This document shows positions 39,669-47,622 of a stretch of 64,000 nt of DNA, in pieces (position 1 is the stretch's first letter; every line of letters starts with the position of its first letter). The notes beneath the pieces are model-generated. The model had not been told where the DNA came from and searched no databases. It worked only from the letters and a program-made list of their open reading frames with translations. This DNA comes from Pseudomonas sp. dw_612 (lineage in GTDB: Bacteria; Pseudomonadota; Gammaproteobacteria; Pseudomonadales; Pseudomonadaceae). The stretch lies in the NCBI RefSeq assembly GCF_018449725.1, contig NZ_JAAVVC010000004.1:186001-250000 (forward strand), in the 5' to 3' direction. A program made the translations under genes and the position numbers.

Positions 39669-40517
39669 TCATTTGAATTCGACGGGGAAACCGATGGCTG
39701 GGGTAGGCAGATCGACACCGAACCACTGCTTGAAGGACGCCGCGTAGGCCGGGAACTCAACGCCGGTCATGGCTTCATGCAACACGGTGTTGACGAAGTT
39801 CAGCCAATCCTGATCGCCACGTTTAACGGCACAGGCGTAGGTTTGCGGGCTCCAGGCGTAAGCCGGGCTGCGATAGCGGCCAGGGTTCTGCACCATCAGG
39901 TATTTGACCGAGGACTGATCGGTGGCGGCGCTGTCGGCACGGCCGGAGTTCACGGCCTGATACATCAAATCAACGCTGTCGTACTGATCAACCTTGGCTT
40001 TCGGCAGTGCCTGATGCACCAGCTCTTCGGCATACACGTTCTGCAGCACCGCCACGGTCACGCTGTCGCCGGCAGCTTTCAGGTCTTCGATTTCCTTGTA
40101 TTTGCTGTTGGCTGGCAGCAACAGGCCGACGCCTTCGCGGTAGTACGGCAGGGTGAAGGCCACTTGCTGCGCACGGCTGGCCGTCACGGTGATGAACTGA
40201 CAGCTGATATCGACCTTGTCCGTCAACAGGTTCGGAATCCGCGCATCGGACGACTGCACCACGTACTCGACCTTGCTCGGGTCATTGAACAGACCCTTGG
40301 CAATCATGTGCCCGATATCAATATCAAACCCCTGCAACTTGCCGTCCGCTCCCTGGAAATGCCATGGCGCGTTGGTACTGCCTGTACCCACGATCAATTT
40401 GCCACGGGCCAGCACGCTATCGAGCTTGCTGTCCGCCGCCTGGGCAACACCCATGGCAGCGGCCGAAGCCGCGAGGATAAAAACACACGCTTTGAACAAG
40501 GAAGGTCGGCGATGCAT
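39669..40517 (-). CDS. Amino acid ABC transporter substrate-binding protein
   Basis: Periplasmic binding protein of ~282 aa in the polar amino acid family. The ATG at 40517 has GGAG 8 nt upstream and gives a signal peptide ending ...AAMGVAQAA. Conserved segments: LIVGTGSTNAPWHFQGADGKLQGFDIDIGHMIAKGLF, and NSGRADSAATDQSSVKYLM with a TDQ hinge. The first gene of the transporter unit, so the promoter lies upstream of 40517. Ligand unknown; cluster neighbours suggest a D-amino acid or hydroxyamino acid. Confidence 0.9.
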   Translation of the reverse strand: MHRRPSLFKACVFILAASAAAMGVAQAADSKLDSVLARGKLIVGTGSTNAPWHFQGADGKLQGFDIDIGHMIAKGLFNDPSKVEYVVQSSDARIPNLLTDKVDISCQFITVTASRAQQVAFTLPYYREGVGLLLPANSKYKEIEDLKAAGDSVTVAVLQNVYAEELVHQALPKAKVDQYDSVDLMYQAVNSGRADSAATDQSSVKYLMVQNPGRYRSPAYAWSPQTYACAVKRGDQDWLNFVNTVLHEAMTGVEFPAYAASFKQWFGVDLPTPAIGFPVEFK

Positions 40518-40884
40518 GGCAAGCACTCCAGAGTGTTGTGTATTCCGTTATACCGGATATGAGTGTGTAACAACGGAATAGACAGCAGAAAGTGTGCCAC
40601 AGGATGCAAGGATGATGTTGGAGAGATTGAAATGTGTTTTGAATCAGAGGGATGCGTGTTGGCGGGGGAAAAGCGTTACCAAACGCACGGGGGAGCGAGC
40701 GCTACCGGGGGCCACAGTAGGCGGGTACTTGCACCACATTTGAAACGCGACGATTCAAAATGTGGCACAACGATGTTATGCAGAACGGAGTGACTCCCAC
40801 CTGTAATTTCTGACAGTAGACCCCATCCACACCCTCCTTTAACGTCGACAAATCTTCGATGATCGTTGTGAAAAGGAGACTTCG
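40518..40884. other. Divergent intergenic region with one inverted repeat
   Basis: Between the substrate-binding protein gene and the thioredoxin gene. It contains CCACATTTGAA (40734-40744) and TTCAAAATGTGG (40754-40765), arms complementary except for one extra A. That could be an operator or a hairpin in a leader. No gene is recognised; a 53-codon frame ending at 40793 lacks coding character. A ribosome site AAGGAG precedes the thioredoxin ATG at 40885. Confidence 0.5.
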
Positions 40885-41316
40885 ATGAACTCGACCACCT
40901 CGCAAACGGCATTGGCGCCGACCTACCGCAAAGCCTTGAAAACCTGGCGCCCGGTGATCCTGTACTTTGGCAATCAGCACTGTCCTGCCTGTGAAGAGGC
41001 CGGGCCGATATTTCGGGCGATTGCCGAGGCATATCGGCATCGGGCGGACATTTATATGTTGAATACCAGCGAATCGCCCCGGCATCCGAACGTAACCGGC
41101 ACGCCGACGGTGTTGTTTTACCAGGATGGGAAATTGCTGAAGAAGCTTAAAGGGATTGGGACTGCGCAGACGCTGGCGGCGGATTTTGCGGCGCATGTGG
41201 GCAAGGTGAAGCCCCGGCAGGTGGCTCGGAAACCGGGGCATGATTTGGCTTGGTTGCGGCGGGCGTTGCGTGGGCTGTGTATGGTGCCTCGGGCGCGAAT
41301 TCGGGCCAGGGTTTGA
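40885..41316 (+). CDS. Thioredoxin family protein
   Basis: A 143-aa cytoplasmic protein with a thioredoxin fold: ILYFGNQHCPACEEAGPIF holds a CPAC active site (thioredoxin has CGPC), and TGTPTVLFYQDGKLLKKLKG has the cis-Pro of the fold. A basic C-terminal tail of about 40 residues (PRQVARKPGHDL...RARIRARV) is an unusual extension with no clear function. No signal peptide. AAGGAG before the ATG. It stands alone; the role is probably a disulfide reductase of unknown substrate. Confidence 0.85.
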   Translation: MNSTTSQTALAPTYRKALKTWRPVILYFGNQHCPACEEAGPIFRAIAEAYRHRADIYMLNTSESPRHPNVTGTPTVLFYQDGKLLKKLKGIGTAQTLAADFAAHVGKVKPRQVARKPGHDLAWLRRALRGLCMVPRARIRARV

Positions 41317-41340
41317 GATATTTGGTATCGGGTGGATCGC

Positions 41341-41435
41341 CTTCGCGAGCAAGCCCGCTCCCACAGGGTTTGTCGGCGACCACAGGCTTCGTGGTCAACC
41401 TCGAACAAAATGTGGGAGCGGGCTTGCTCGCGAAG
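41341..41435. repeat. REPIN
   Basis: CTTCGCGAGCAAGCCCGCTCC at the left and its reverse complement at the right around a ~45-nt spacer, between the convergent thioredoxin and TerC-family gene ends. Confidence 0.9.
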
Positions 41436-41460
41436 GGGCCCTTGAATCCAGCACAAATCA

Positions 41461-43017
41461 CTAGTCGACACGCTTGAGCAACACCCGCACCACCCGCCGC
41501 TCTTCAACGCCCATCACGGTCATCGTCCAGCCATCCCGTTCATGGCTGTCGCCAACGATCGGCAACCGATCCAGCACACTCATCACCCAGCCGGCCAACG
41601 TCTGGTAATCCTCGGTAGGCTCGGCACTGAAACCGGTCAGCTGTCGCACCCGCGCCAGGTTCAACGCGCCGCTGACCATAAACCCGCCCTGCTCTTCAAC
41701 CACGTCCGGGCCTTCGATTTCGCTGGCATCCGGCAGTTCGCCGGCAATGGATTCGAGAATGTCGGTCATGGTCAGCACGCCGACGAAATCACCGAATTCA
41801 TTGACCACAAAGGCAATGTGGGTCGAGGCTTGGCGCATCTGTTCCAGGGCATTGAGGATCGAGTAGCTGTCGAGCAAGTTGATGGTCGTGCGCGCCAGCT
41901 CTTCGAGGTCTGGCTCATTGCCGGCCAGGTAATCCTTCAACAGTTCCTTTTTGTGCACGAAACCCAAGGGTTCATCCACCGCGCCATCGCGTATCAGCGG
42001 TAAGCGCGAGTAGGACGAGTGCATCAGGCGTGTACGAATGGTTTCGGGATCGTCGGCCAGATCGATGTGATCGACGTCAGCTCGCACCGTCATCAAGGTA
42101 CGAATCGGCCGCTCGGCCAGTTGCAGCACGCCACTGATCATCACCCGCTCACGGCGGTCGAACAGCACTTCACTGGGCGCTTCACCGTTGTCCAGCAAGT
42201 CGGCAATCTCCTCGCCGACCTCTTCCACCGCCAACGTGCGGCCACCCAGCAAACGCAACACCGCGTGAGCCGTACGCTCGCGCATCGGCCGCAAGCCCTG
42301 CGCCGAGCGCTTGCGTCGGGCACGGGCGATCTGGTTGAACACTTCGATCAGGATCGAGAAACCGATGGCCGCGTACAGGTAGCCCTTGGGAATGTGGAAC
42401 CCCAGGCCTTCGGCGGTCAGGGCGAAACCGATCATCATCAGGAAGCCCAGGCACAGCATGATCACCGTCGGGTGTTCGTTGACGAATCGGGTCAGCGGCT
42501 TGCTCGCAACGATCATCAGCCCGATGGAAATGATCACCGCGATCATCATCACCTCCAGTTCGTCGACCATGCCTACGGCGGTAATCACCGCGTCCAGGGA
42601 GAACACCGCGTCAAGCACCACAATCTGCGCCACGATCGGCCAGAACAGCGCATACGCCGCATTGCCCGCGCGCTGGCCAACATGGCCTTCAAGGCGTTCA
42701 TGCAACTCCATAGTGGCCTTGAACAACAAGAACACACCGCCGAACAGCATGATCAAGTCACGCCCGGAGAAGCTCTTGTCGAACACCTCGAACAGCGGCT
42801 GGGTCAGGGTCACCAACCAGGAAATACTCGCCAGCAAGCCCAGGCGCATCAGCAGCGCCAGGGACAAACCGATGATCCGCGCACGGTCACGCTGATGCGG
42901 CGGCAACTTGTCCGCGAGGATCGCGATAAACACCAGGTTGTCGATGCCCAGCACCAGCTCCAGCACAATCAACGTCAACAGGCCCAGCCACGCGGCGGGG
43001 TCAGCTATCCATTCCAT
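41461..43017 (-). CDS. TerC-family membrane protein with CBS and CorC_HlyC domains
   Basis: The 518-aa protein combines an N-terminal TerC domain of about seven membrane helices ([22 protein letters not shown] with the acidic DN pair, and [17 protein letters not shown]), a linker, two CBS repeats ([20 protein letters not shown] and the region [38 protein letters not shown]) and a C-terminal CorC_HlyC transporter-associated domain. Same architecture as E. coli YegH/YoaE. TerC domains are associated with manganese or other metal handling; the substrate here is not known. Confidence 0.9.
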   Translation of the reverse strand: MEWIADPAAWLGLLTLIVLELVLGIDNLVFIAILADKLPPHQRDRARIIGLSLALLMRLGLLASISWLVTLTQPLFEVFDKSFSGRDLIMLFGGVFLLFKATMELHERLEGHVGQRAGNAAYALFWPIVAQIVVLDAVFSLDAVITAVGMVDELEVMMIAVIISIGLMIVASKPLTRFVNEHPTVIMLCLGFLMMIGFALTAEGLGFHIPKGYLYAAIGFSILIEVFNQIARARRKRSAQGLRPMRERTAHAVLRLLGGRTLAVEEVGEEIADLLDNGEAPSEVLFDRRERVMISGVLQLAERPIRTLMTVRADVDHIDLADDPETIRTRLMHSSYSRLPLIRDGAVDEPLGFVHKKELLKDYLAGNEPDLEELARTTINLLDSYSILNALEQMRQASTHIAFVVNEFGDFVGVLTMTDILESIAGELPDASEIEGPDVVEEQGGFMVSGALNLARVRQLTGFSAEPTEDYQTLAGWVMSVLDRLPIVGDSHERDGWTMTVMGVEERRVVRVLLKRVD

Positions 43018-43391
43018 AAAAATGTCTCGATCTCTTCAGCGAATTCAGAATGCCGTACACGGCAAGGCGCGGCGCGGGGGCCGTGGGGCTTCGATGACAG
43101 GGAGAGACAGAGGTCGGAAAACCGGGTGCTTGGCGCGCGTCAGAGTTGCGCGAATGCGCGAAATGGAAGGCTGACTGGGAGGCTCCGAGAGGGTGTTCAT
43201 GCAGGTCCTGAAAGGAAAAAGGACTTGGAGCGTACAGGTGGCGGAGACTTTTCCTACAGTGGGAAATTATTACAAGATCTGTAAAAGCGTTGTTTGGGAG
43301 GACGCCTTCGCGAGCAAGCCCGCTCCCACAGGGGATTTGTGAACGCTGAAGATCCCCTGTGGGAGCGGGCTTGCTCGCGAAGCTTTTGCTC
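43018..43391. repeat. Intergenic region containing a REPIN
   Basis: Between the TerC-family gene start and the LysR gene stop. A REPIN with TTCGCGAGCAAGCCCGCTCC arms occupies 43307-43381. The rest (43018-43306) has no recognised gene. I looked for a yybP-ykoY manganese riboswitch, often found before TerC genes, and did not see its conserved elements. Confidence 0.7.
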
Positions 43392-44258
43392 TTAAATCTT
43401 CCTGACCCGCTCGATATACCTGACCACCGCCCGCGACTTCTCAAACCGCCGATAAACCATCGACAACCACGAGCTCGCCTCACACGCTTCAATTGCCCGA
43501 TACACCACACCCGGCAACCCGACATGCCCAACCACCGATTCAGGCACCACCGCCACGCCCTGCCCCAGTGACACCAAGGCAATCACCGCCACCAACCCGC
43601 CCGGCTGCGCCCCCAGCTTCGGCGCGAATCCGCCCTGGGCCGCGACTTGCAAGGTGCCGTTGATTTGCTCCGGCAGGATGAAGGTTTCGTTTTGCAAATG
43701 CGCCGGGTTGATCTTCGGCAGGCGGCACAGCCAGGACTCGCTGGATACGGCCAGTACGAAGCCTTCCGCATCGAGCCGGATCGCTTCCAATCCATCGGGC
43801 AAGGTCATGGGCGAGCGGACATAACCGATATCGAACCGGCCCTCGATCACCAGGCCCGGCAACGCCGCCATCGGACTTTCCCGTACATTCAGGCTGACGT
43901 CCGGGCACTCGCGGCTGAAGGCTTGCACCTGTTTTTGCAACAACCCCGAATACACCGCCGAGGCCACGTAACCCAGTTCGATATGACCGATATCGCCACG
44001 CCCGGCGCGCTGGGCGTTGCGTTGGGCGAATTCGAATTGGCGCACCGTGGCTTCGGCCTCGATCACCAGCGCGGCGCCGGCCTCGGTCAGGCTGACTTCC
44101 CGTTGCTGACGCAGGAACAACCGGGTGCCCAGTTCGGTTTCCATGTCCTGGATCTGCCGGCTCAAGGTTGGCGGTGCAATGCCCAGTTGTTCGGCGGCGC
44201 GGGTGAAATTGCGCTGCCGGGCAACGGCCAGAAAGTAGCGAAAATGGCGTATATCCAT
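43392..44258 (-). CDS. LysR family transcriptional regulator
   Basis: The 288-aa regulator has the N-terminal winged HTH (MDIRHFRYFLAVARQRNFTRAAEQLGIAPPTLSRQI), linker helix and substrate-binding C-terminal domain (IGHIELGYVASAVYSGLLQKQV ... RFDIGYVRSP). It is divergently transcribed from an MFS efflux gene with 141 nt between them, containing a T-N11-A-type palindrome. Likely regulator of that transporter. Confidence 0.92.
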   Translation of the reverse strand: MDIRHFRYFLAVARQRNFTRAAEQLGIAPPTLSRQIQDMETELGTRLFLRQQREVSLTEAGAALVIEAEATVRQFEFAQRNAQRAGRGDIGHIELGYVASAVYSGLLQKQVQAFSRECPDVSLNVRESPMAALPGLVIEGRFDIGYVRSPMTLPDGLEAIRLDAEGFVLAVSSESWLCRLPKINPAHLQNETFILPEQINGTLQVAAQGGFAPKLGAQPGGLVAVIALVSLGQGVAVVPESVVGHVGLPGVVYRAIEACEASSWLSMVYRRFEKSRAVVRYIERVRKI

Positions 44259-44264
44259 CAGTGG

Positions 44265-44281
44265 ATTAGCTCAAAGGTAAT
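44265..44281. promoter_or_regulatory. Candidate LysR operator
   Basis: ATTA-N9-TAAT (ATTAGCTCAAAGGTAAT) fits the T-N11-A symmetry of LysR-type binding sites. It lies 7 nt upstream of the LysR start and 119 nt before the MFS gene, where autoregulation and divergent activation are usual. Confidence 0.5.
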
Positions 44282-44361
44282 GAAGTCTCGACTGCCAGCT
44301 AACAAAGCCTGACATCGACCGGGATAAGCTTTCGGTGCAGCCACAGTAGAGAGCCGAAACC

Positions 44362-44403
44362 ATGTCCGTCAAACACCTTACTCAAAAGGCAATCACCTTA
44401 TGA
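44362..44403 (+). CDS. Short upstream ORF overlapping the MFS start
   Basis: ATG at 44362 opens a 13-codon frame (MSVKHLTQKAITL) whose TGA overlaps the start of the MFS gene (ATGA). The stop-start overlap suggests translational coupling. The ribosome site before it is AGAGAG (44348-44353), about 8 nt away; the MFS ATG itself has only AAGGCA. It could be a regulatory leader or accidental. Confidence 0.4.
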   Translation: MSVKHLTQKAITL

Positions 44404-45941
44404 ACCGGGTCAGCCCACGCCTGACACTGCTGACCGCCTCCGGGGTGTGTTCGCTAATTGTCCTCGACACCAATATTGTCGCCGTTACCCTGCCGACCAT
44501 CGCCCGGGACCTGGGTGCCAATTTTGCCGACATCGAGTGGGTGGTCAGCGCCTACATGCTGGCCTTCGCCGCGTTGTTGCTGCCGGCGGGCAGCCTCGCC
44601 GACCGCTTTGGCCGGCAGAAAACCCTGCTCTGGGGCCTGGGGATTTTCATCCTCGCCTCCCTCGGTTGCGGTGCGGCGCCGACGGCGTTGTTTCTCGACA
44701 TTGCACGGGCGGTCAAGGGTGTTGGCGCAGCGTTGCTGCTGACCTCGGCGTTGGCCTCGATTGGCCATGCCTTTCACGATGAAGTGGAACGCGCCAAGGC
44801 CTGGGCGTTCTGGGGCGCGTGCATGGGTGTGGCGATGACTGCTGCGCCGACGCTGGGTGGGTTGATCACCGAGTACATTGGCTGGCGCTGGATTTTCTAT
44901 CTCAACTTGCCAGTCGGTTTGCTGCTGATGGCGATGGTCTGGCGCAACGTGCCGGAATCCCGGGACACCCAGTCCGCTCGCCTCGATCCGTGGGGCAGCC
45001 TGGCCTTCAGTGCGAGTCTGTTGTGCCTGATCTGGGGCCTGATCGAAGCCAACCGCATCGGCTGGAGCAATCCACTCACCTACGCCCGACTGATCGGTGG
45101 TGCTCTGTTGCTGGGGTTGTTTGTGGTGATCGAGCGTATGCAGCAGCGGCCCATGGTCGATCTGCAATTGTTCAAGCATCCGCGTTTTATCGGCGCACTG
45201 TTGGGAATGTTCGCTTACGCCGGTTGCGCCCAGGTGATGATGACGTTGCTGCCGTTCTACCTGCAAAACGGCCTCGGTTTCTCGGCCATCGCCTCGGGGT
45301 TGGGGATGTTGCCGTTTGCCCTGACGATGCTGATCTGCCCGCGCATCGGCGCACGACTGGCGAGCCGGTTTGCCCCCGCCACGCTGATGGCCGCCGGGTT
45401 GACCCTGGTCGGCTGCGGCAATTTGCTCAGCGCGTGGGCGGTCACCAGCGGTGGCTACCTGCCCTTCGCCCTGGCGATTGCCGTCACGGGCGCCGGCGCC
45501 GGGCTACTGAATGGCGACACCCAGAAAAACATCATGGCTTGCGTGCCACGGGACCGCGCCGGCATGGCCTCGGGCATGAGCACCACCATGCGCTTCAGCG
45601 CGATCATGCTGGCCATCGGCGTGTACGGCGCGTTGCTGGCCAGTCACACCGAGTTGTTGCTGCGTGACAGCCTGTCGGGGCAATGGGTGGATCAGACGCG
45701 CGGTATCGCCTCGCGGGTGGTGGCCGGGGACATGACGGCGGCGCTGGGACTGCTGCCGGACACTGCGCGTAACGTGGTCGAACCGTTGGCTCGGCAGGCA
45801 TTCGTTGGTGGGTTCAGTTTGTTGCTGTTGGTCGCGGGGTTGTTGGCGCTGCTGGGGGCGTTGGTGGTGGGGACGTTGATGCGTAATCCGATTCCAAATC
45901 CCTCAAGCCCTCTATCGGAGACACCTGTCCTACAACAATAA
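44400..45941 (+). CDS. MFS drug efflux transporter (DHA2/EmrB-QacA type)
   Basis: A 513-aa inner-membrane proton antiporter with 14 predicted helices. Motif A is LADRFGRQKTLLWG, and motif C-like glycines occur in ACMGVAMTAAPTLGGLITEYIGWRWIFYLNLPVGL, typical of the 14-TM DHA2 branch. Helices continue to the C-terminus (LLLLVAGLLALLGALVVGTL). No EmrA-like adaptor is present next to it. Adjacent divergent LysR gene is the probable regulator; substrate unknown. Confidence 0.9.
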   Translation: MNRVSPRLTLLTASGVCSLIVLDTNIVAVTLPTIARDLGANFADIEWVVSAYMLAFAALLLPAGSLADRFGRQKTLLWGLGIFILASLGCGAAPTALFLDIARAVKGVGAALLLTSALASIGHAFHDEVERAKAWAFWGACMGVAMTAAPTLGGLITEYIGWRWIFYLNLPVGLLLMAMVWRNVPESRDTQSARLDPWGSLAFSASLLCLIWGLIEANRIGWSNPLTYARLIGGALLLGLFVVIERMQQRPMVDLQLFKHPRFIGALLGMFAYAGCAQVMMTLLPFYLQNGLGFSAIASGLGMLPFALTMLICPRIGARLASRFAPATLMAAGLTLVGCGNLLSAWAVTSGGYLPFALAIAVTGAGAGLLNGDTQKNIMACVPRDRAGMASGMSTTMRFSAIMLAIGVYGALLASHTELLLRDSLSGQWVDQTRGIASRVVAGDMTAALGLLPDTARNVVEPLARQAFVGGFSLLLLVAGLLALLGALVVGTLMRNPIPNPSSPLSETPVLQQ

Positions 45942-45999
45942 ACATGAATGTTTAATTCGACATCTCCAGACACGCTCTCGCCCTACACATCCTTGCGTC

Positions 46000-46298
46000 G
46001 TAGCCTACAGCTACGCCAGAATCCGCCGGCTTGTGCGCCTCGGGCCTGGGTTTTATCGTTTCCCGGTCGCTGACCAATCAGCGATCGGGTTTAGCAGCTC
46101 GGTAAATATCAAGGCGCACTAGTTCAGCCTGTCGACCAACGACTATTTTTTCGTCAGTTGGTCTGCGTTATGGCGGCTGTGCGTGGGGCACTTCGGTGCG
46201 CCGGGTTCCTTGATCCCTGGTCTGCTAACCCGCGTACAGTCGCCACCTTTTCGTTTAGCAGCGAATCGTGGCGGCTCCACCATCAAGGAGCCACAACA
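46000..46298 (+). promoter_or_regulatory. Highly structured leader before a small-gene pair
   Basis: At least four good stems lie in succession: CCCGGTCGCTGA / TCAGCGATCGGG (46062-46089), GACCAAC / GTTGGTC (46134-46163), GCAC-TTCG-GTGC (46188-46199, a UUCG-type tetraloop) and CGCCAC / GTGGCG (46241-46273). A further GGCTCC / GGAGCC pair at 46272-46292 overlaps the ribosome site (AAGGAG) of the next gene and could sequester it. No gene frame is open. I recall similar leaders before related small genes in pseudomonads but cannot name an RNA family. Confidence 0.55.
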
Positions 46299-46583
46299 GT
46301 GAAAAACCCAACCACAAAATCCACCCCCTTCGCCCCCTGCGACCACGTCGACCATTACCTCTTCGCCGTACAACCCGGCATCCCCCTGCTCGACGCCCTG
46401 GAACACGCTTCCGTCTACCTCAGCTGCGCCGAAGCCCTCGCCCATCAAGCCCCTCAGGCCACCCGCCCGGAACACATCGCGACGTTGCGTTGGGCCAGCA
46501 AGCAAATGCTCGGCACTGCGCGTTCATTGCTCCAGGCCTCCATCGACGGCATGCATGCCGCGCAAGCGGGTGGTGAAGCATGA
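46299..46583 (+). CDS. Small hypothetical protein, DUF3077/DUF6124-like
   Basis: The 94-aa product starts at GTG 46299, 9 nt after AAGGAG, the only start consistent with the upstream leader. Sequence YLFAVQPGIPLLDALEHASVYLSCAEALAHQ resembles the V-x-P-G-x-x-x-x-D-A-L-x-x-A-S-x-x-L-S-C motif of a Pseudomonas-restricted small-protein family (DUF3077 or DUF6124) as I recall it. No membrane or signal segment. Function unknown. Its stop overlaps the start of the next gene (ATGA). Confidence 0.7.
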   Translation: MKNPTTKSTPFAPCDHVDHYLFAVQPGIPLLDALEHASVYLSCAEALAHQAPQATRPEHIATLRWASKQMLGTARSLLQASIDGMHAAQAGGEA

Positions 46584-46846
46584 ATGCGCACATGCCGATG
46601 ACCAACAATGAGTGCGACATTCCGGTGTTATTGGTGGCCACCCAGGCGCCGTTGGATGTTTTGCACAGCAACGCCGCCACGCGGTTTCTGGCGGTGACGC
46701 AGATGATGGAAAGCCTGGCCAGTCTGGATATCACACGAGCCGAAGGAGCTGACGTGCAGCAATTGGCCAACGCGGCGGCGATGTTGTTGCGCGATGGGTG
46801 TGATGTGATGGATGTGTTGGGGCGGCGGATTCGGGCGCAAGTTTAA
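46580..46846 (+). CDS. Small hypothetical protein, co-translated partner
   Basis: The 88-aa product overlaps the preceding gene by 4 nt. It is mostly helical and hydrophilic with a Met-rich N-terminus (MNAHMPMTNNECDIP) and a RDGCDVMDVLGRRI tail. I recognise no family. The tight overlap suggests a functional pair with the upstream protein. Confidence 0.6.
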   Translation: MNAHMPMTNNECDIPVLLVATQAPLDVLHSNAATRFLAVTQMMESLASLDITRAEGADVQQLANAAAMLLRDGCDVMDVLGRRIRAQV

Positions 46847-46878
46847 TCGCCGAGATTGATGTTGGCTGTGAGAGCCTC

Positions 46879-46970
46879 ATCGCGAGCAAGCTCGCTCCTA
46901 CAGGGGATCTTCGGTGAACACGGCATCTGTGTTCGACGCCCATTCATGTGGGAGCGAGCCTGCTCGCGAA
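46879..46970. repeat. REPIN
   Basis: ATCGCGAGCAAGCTCGCTCC at the left and GGAGCGAGCCTGCTCGCGAA at the right; the arms differ slightly from the other REPINs. It follows the small-gene pair. Confidence 0.85.
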
Positions 46971-47012
46971 GGCGGTTTCACATTCAACATTGATGGTGCC
47001 TGACACTCCGCT

Positions 47013-47104
47013 TTCGCGAGCAAGCCCGCTCCCACAGGGGATTTGCGGTGAGCGCGGAAACTTTGTACGACGCAAATCCACTGTGGGAGCGGGCTTGCTC
47101 GCGA
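47013..47104. repeat. REPIN
   Basis: TTCGCGAGCAAGCCCGCTCC and its reverse complement, a second REPIN only 42 nt after the first, near the stop of the convergent MerR gene. Two adjacent units make a BIME-like pair. Confidence 0.88.
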
Positions 47105-47133
47105 AGGGGCCTATCAATCACCGCATGCGGCGA

Positions 47134-47544
47134 TCAGCGCCGCTGCTTGAACGACGCCAACACCCGCTCGGCATTGGCATCGCAGGCCATGCCTTCGGGC
47201 TTCGCCTGGATGTCGTCGATCACCGCCAGCAGCTTCGCCTTGCTCTGCGCCAGGTGTTGCTGCATTTCTTCGATCTGCTCGACTTTGCGCGTCAGGCCCG
47301 CCAGCAGCTCGTCGTGCTTGAACTCACCGGTCGCCGCGTCCGGCATCAACAGCTTCAATTCTTCGAGGCTGAAACCGGCCTGTTGGGCGCACTGGATCAG
47401 GTACAGCGTCTGCAACACCTGCTCGGGGTAATGCCGGTAACCATTGGCCCGACGTTCGACTTTCTGGATCAGTCCCTGGGCCTCGTAAAACCGAATGCGC
47501 GATGGATTGAACCCACTTAACTCCGCCAATTCACCAATCTTCAT
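47134..47544 (-). CDS. MerR family transcriptional regulator
   Basis: The 136-aa regulator begins MKIGELAELSGFNPSRIRFYEAQGLIQKVERRANGYRHYPEQVLQTLYLIQCAQQAGFSLEELK, a canonical MerR HTH with the R-x-Y-E and Y-x-x-x motifs, followed by a dimerisation coiled coil and a C-terminal CDANAERVLASF tail with one Cys. The ATG at 47544 has GAGG upstream; in-frame codons further upstream lie in the operator. Divergent from the flavin oxidoreductase gene, which it presumably controls. Confidence 0.9.
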   Translation of the reverse strand: MKIGELAELSGFNPSRIRFYEAQGLIQKVERRANGYRHYPEQVLQTLYLIQCAQQAGFSLEELKLLMPDAATGEFKHDELLAGLTRKVEQIEEMQQHLAQSKAKLLAVIDDIQAKPEGMACDANAERVLASFKQRR

Positions 47545-47563
47545 CCCAACCTCATTTGCCTGC

Positions 47564-47594
47564 TTGACATTAAAGTTAACTTTAAGCTTAGCCT
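47564..47594 (+). promoter_or_regulatory. MerR-type promoter-operator of the flavin oxidoreductase gene
   Basis: A -35 box TTGACA (47564-47569) is followed by a perfect palindrome TTAAAGTTAACTTTAA (47570-47585) and a weak -10 (TAGCCT at about 47589) at a spacing of 19 nt. Overlong spacers with a central dyad are diagnostic of MerR-activated promoters, where the regulator untwists the DNA. Confidence 0.75.
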
Positions 47595-47622
47595 CCACGC
47601 ATTACTGATGAGGAGTCAAGTC

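Noticed and set aside
39496..39726. Small minus-strand frame between permease and binding protein genes
   Set aside because: It overlaps the end of the binding protein gene in another phase and has no family resemblance; the stretch may be a dispersed intergenic repeat, but I could not confirm this.
40563..40793. Small ORF encoding a Cys/Gly-rich peptide between the binding protein and the thioredoxin gene
   Set aside because: No ribosome site, no similarity and no coding bias; probably noncoding.
43018..43306. Manganese (yybP-ykoY) riboswitch before the TerC-family gene
   Set aside because: The conserved paired motifs of that riboswitch are not visible upstream of the start codon.
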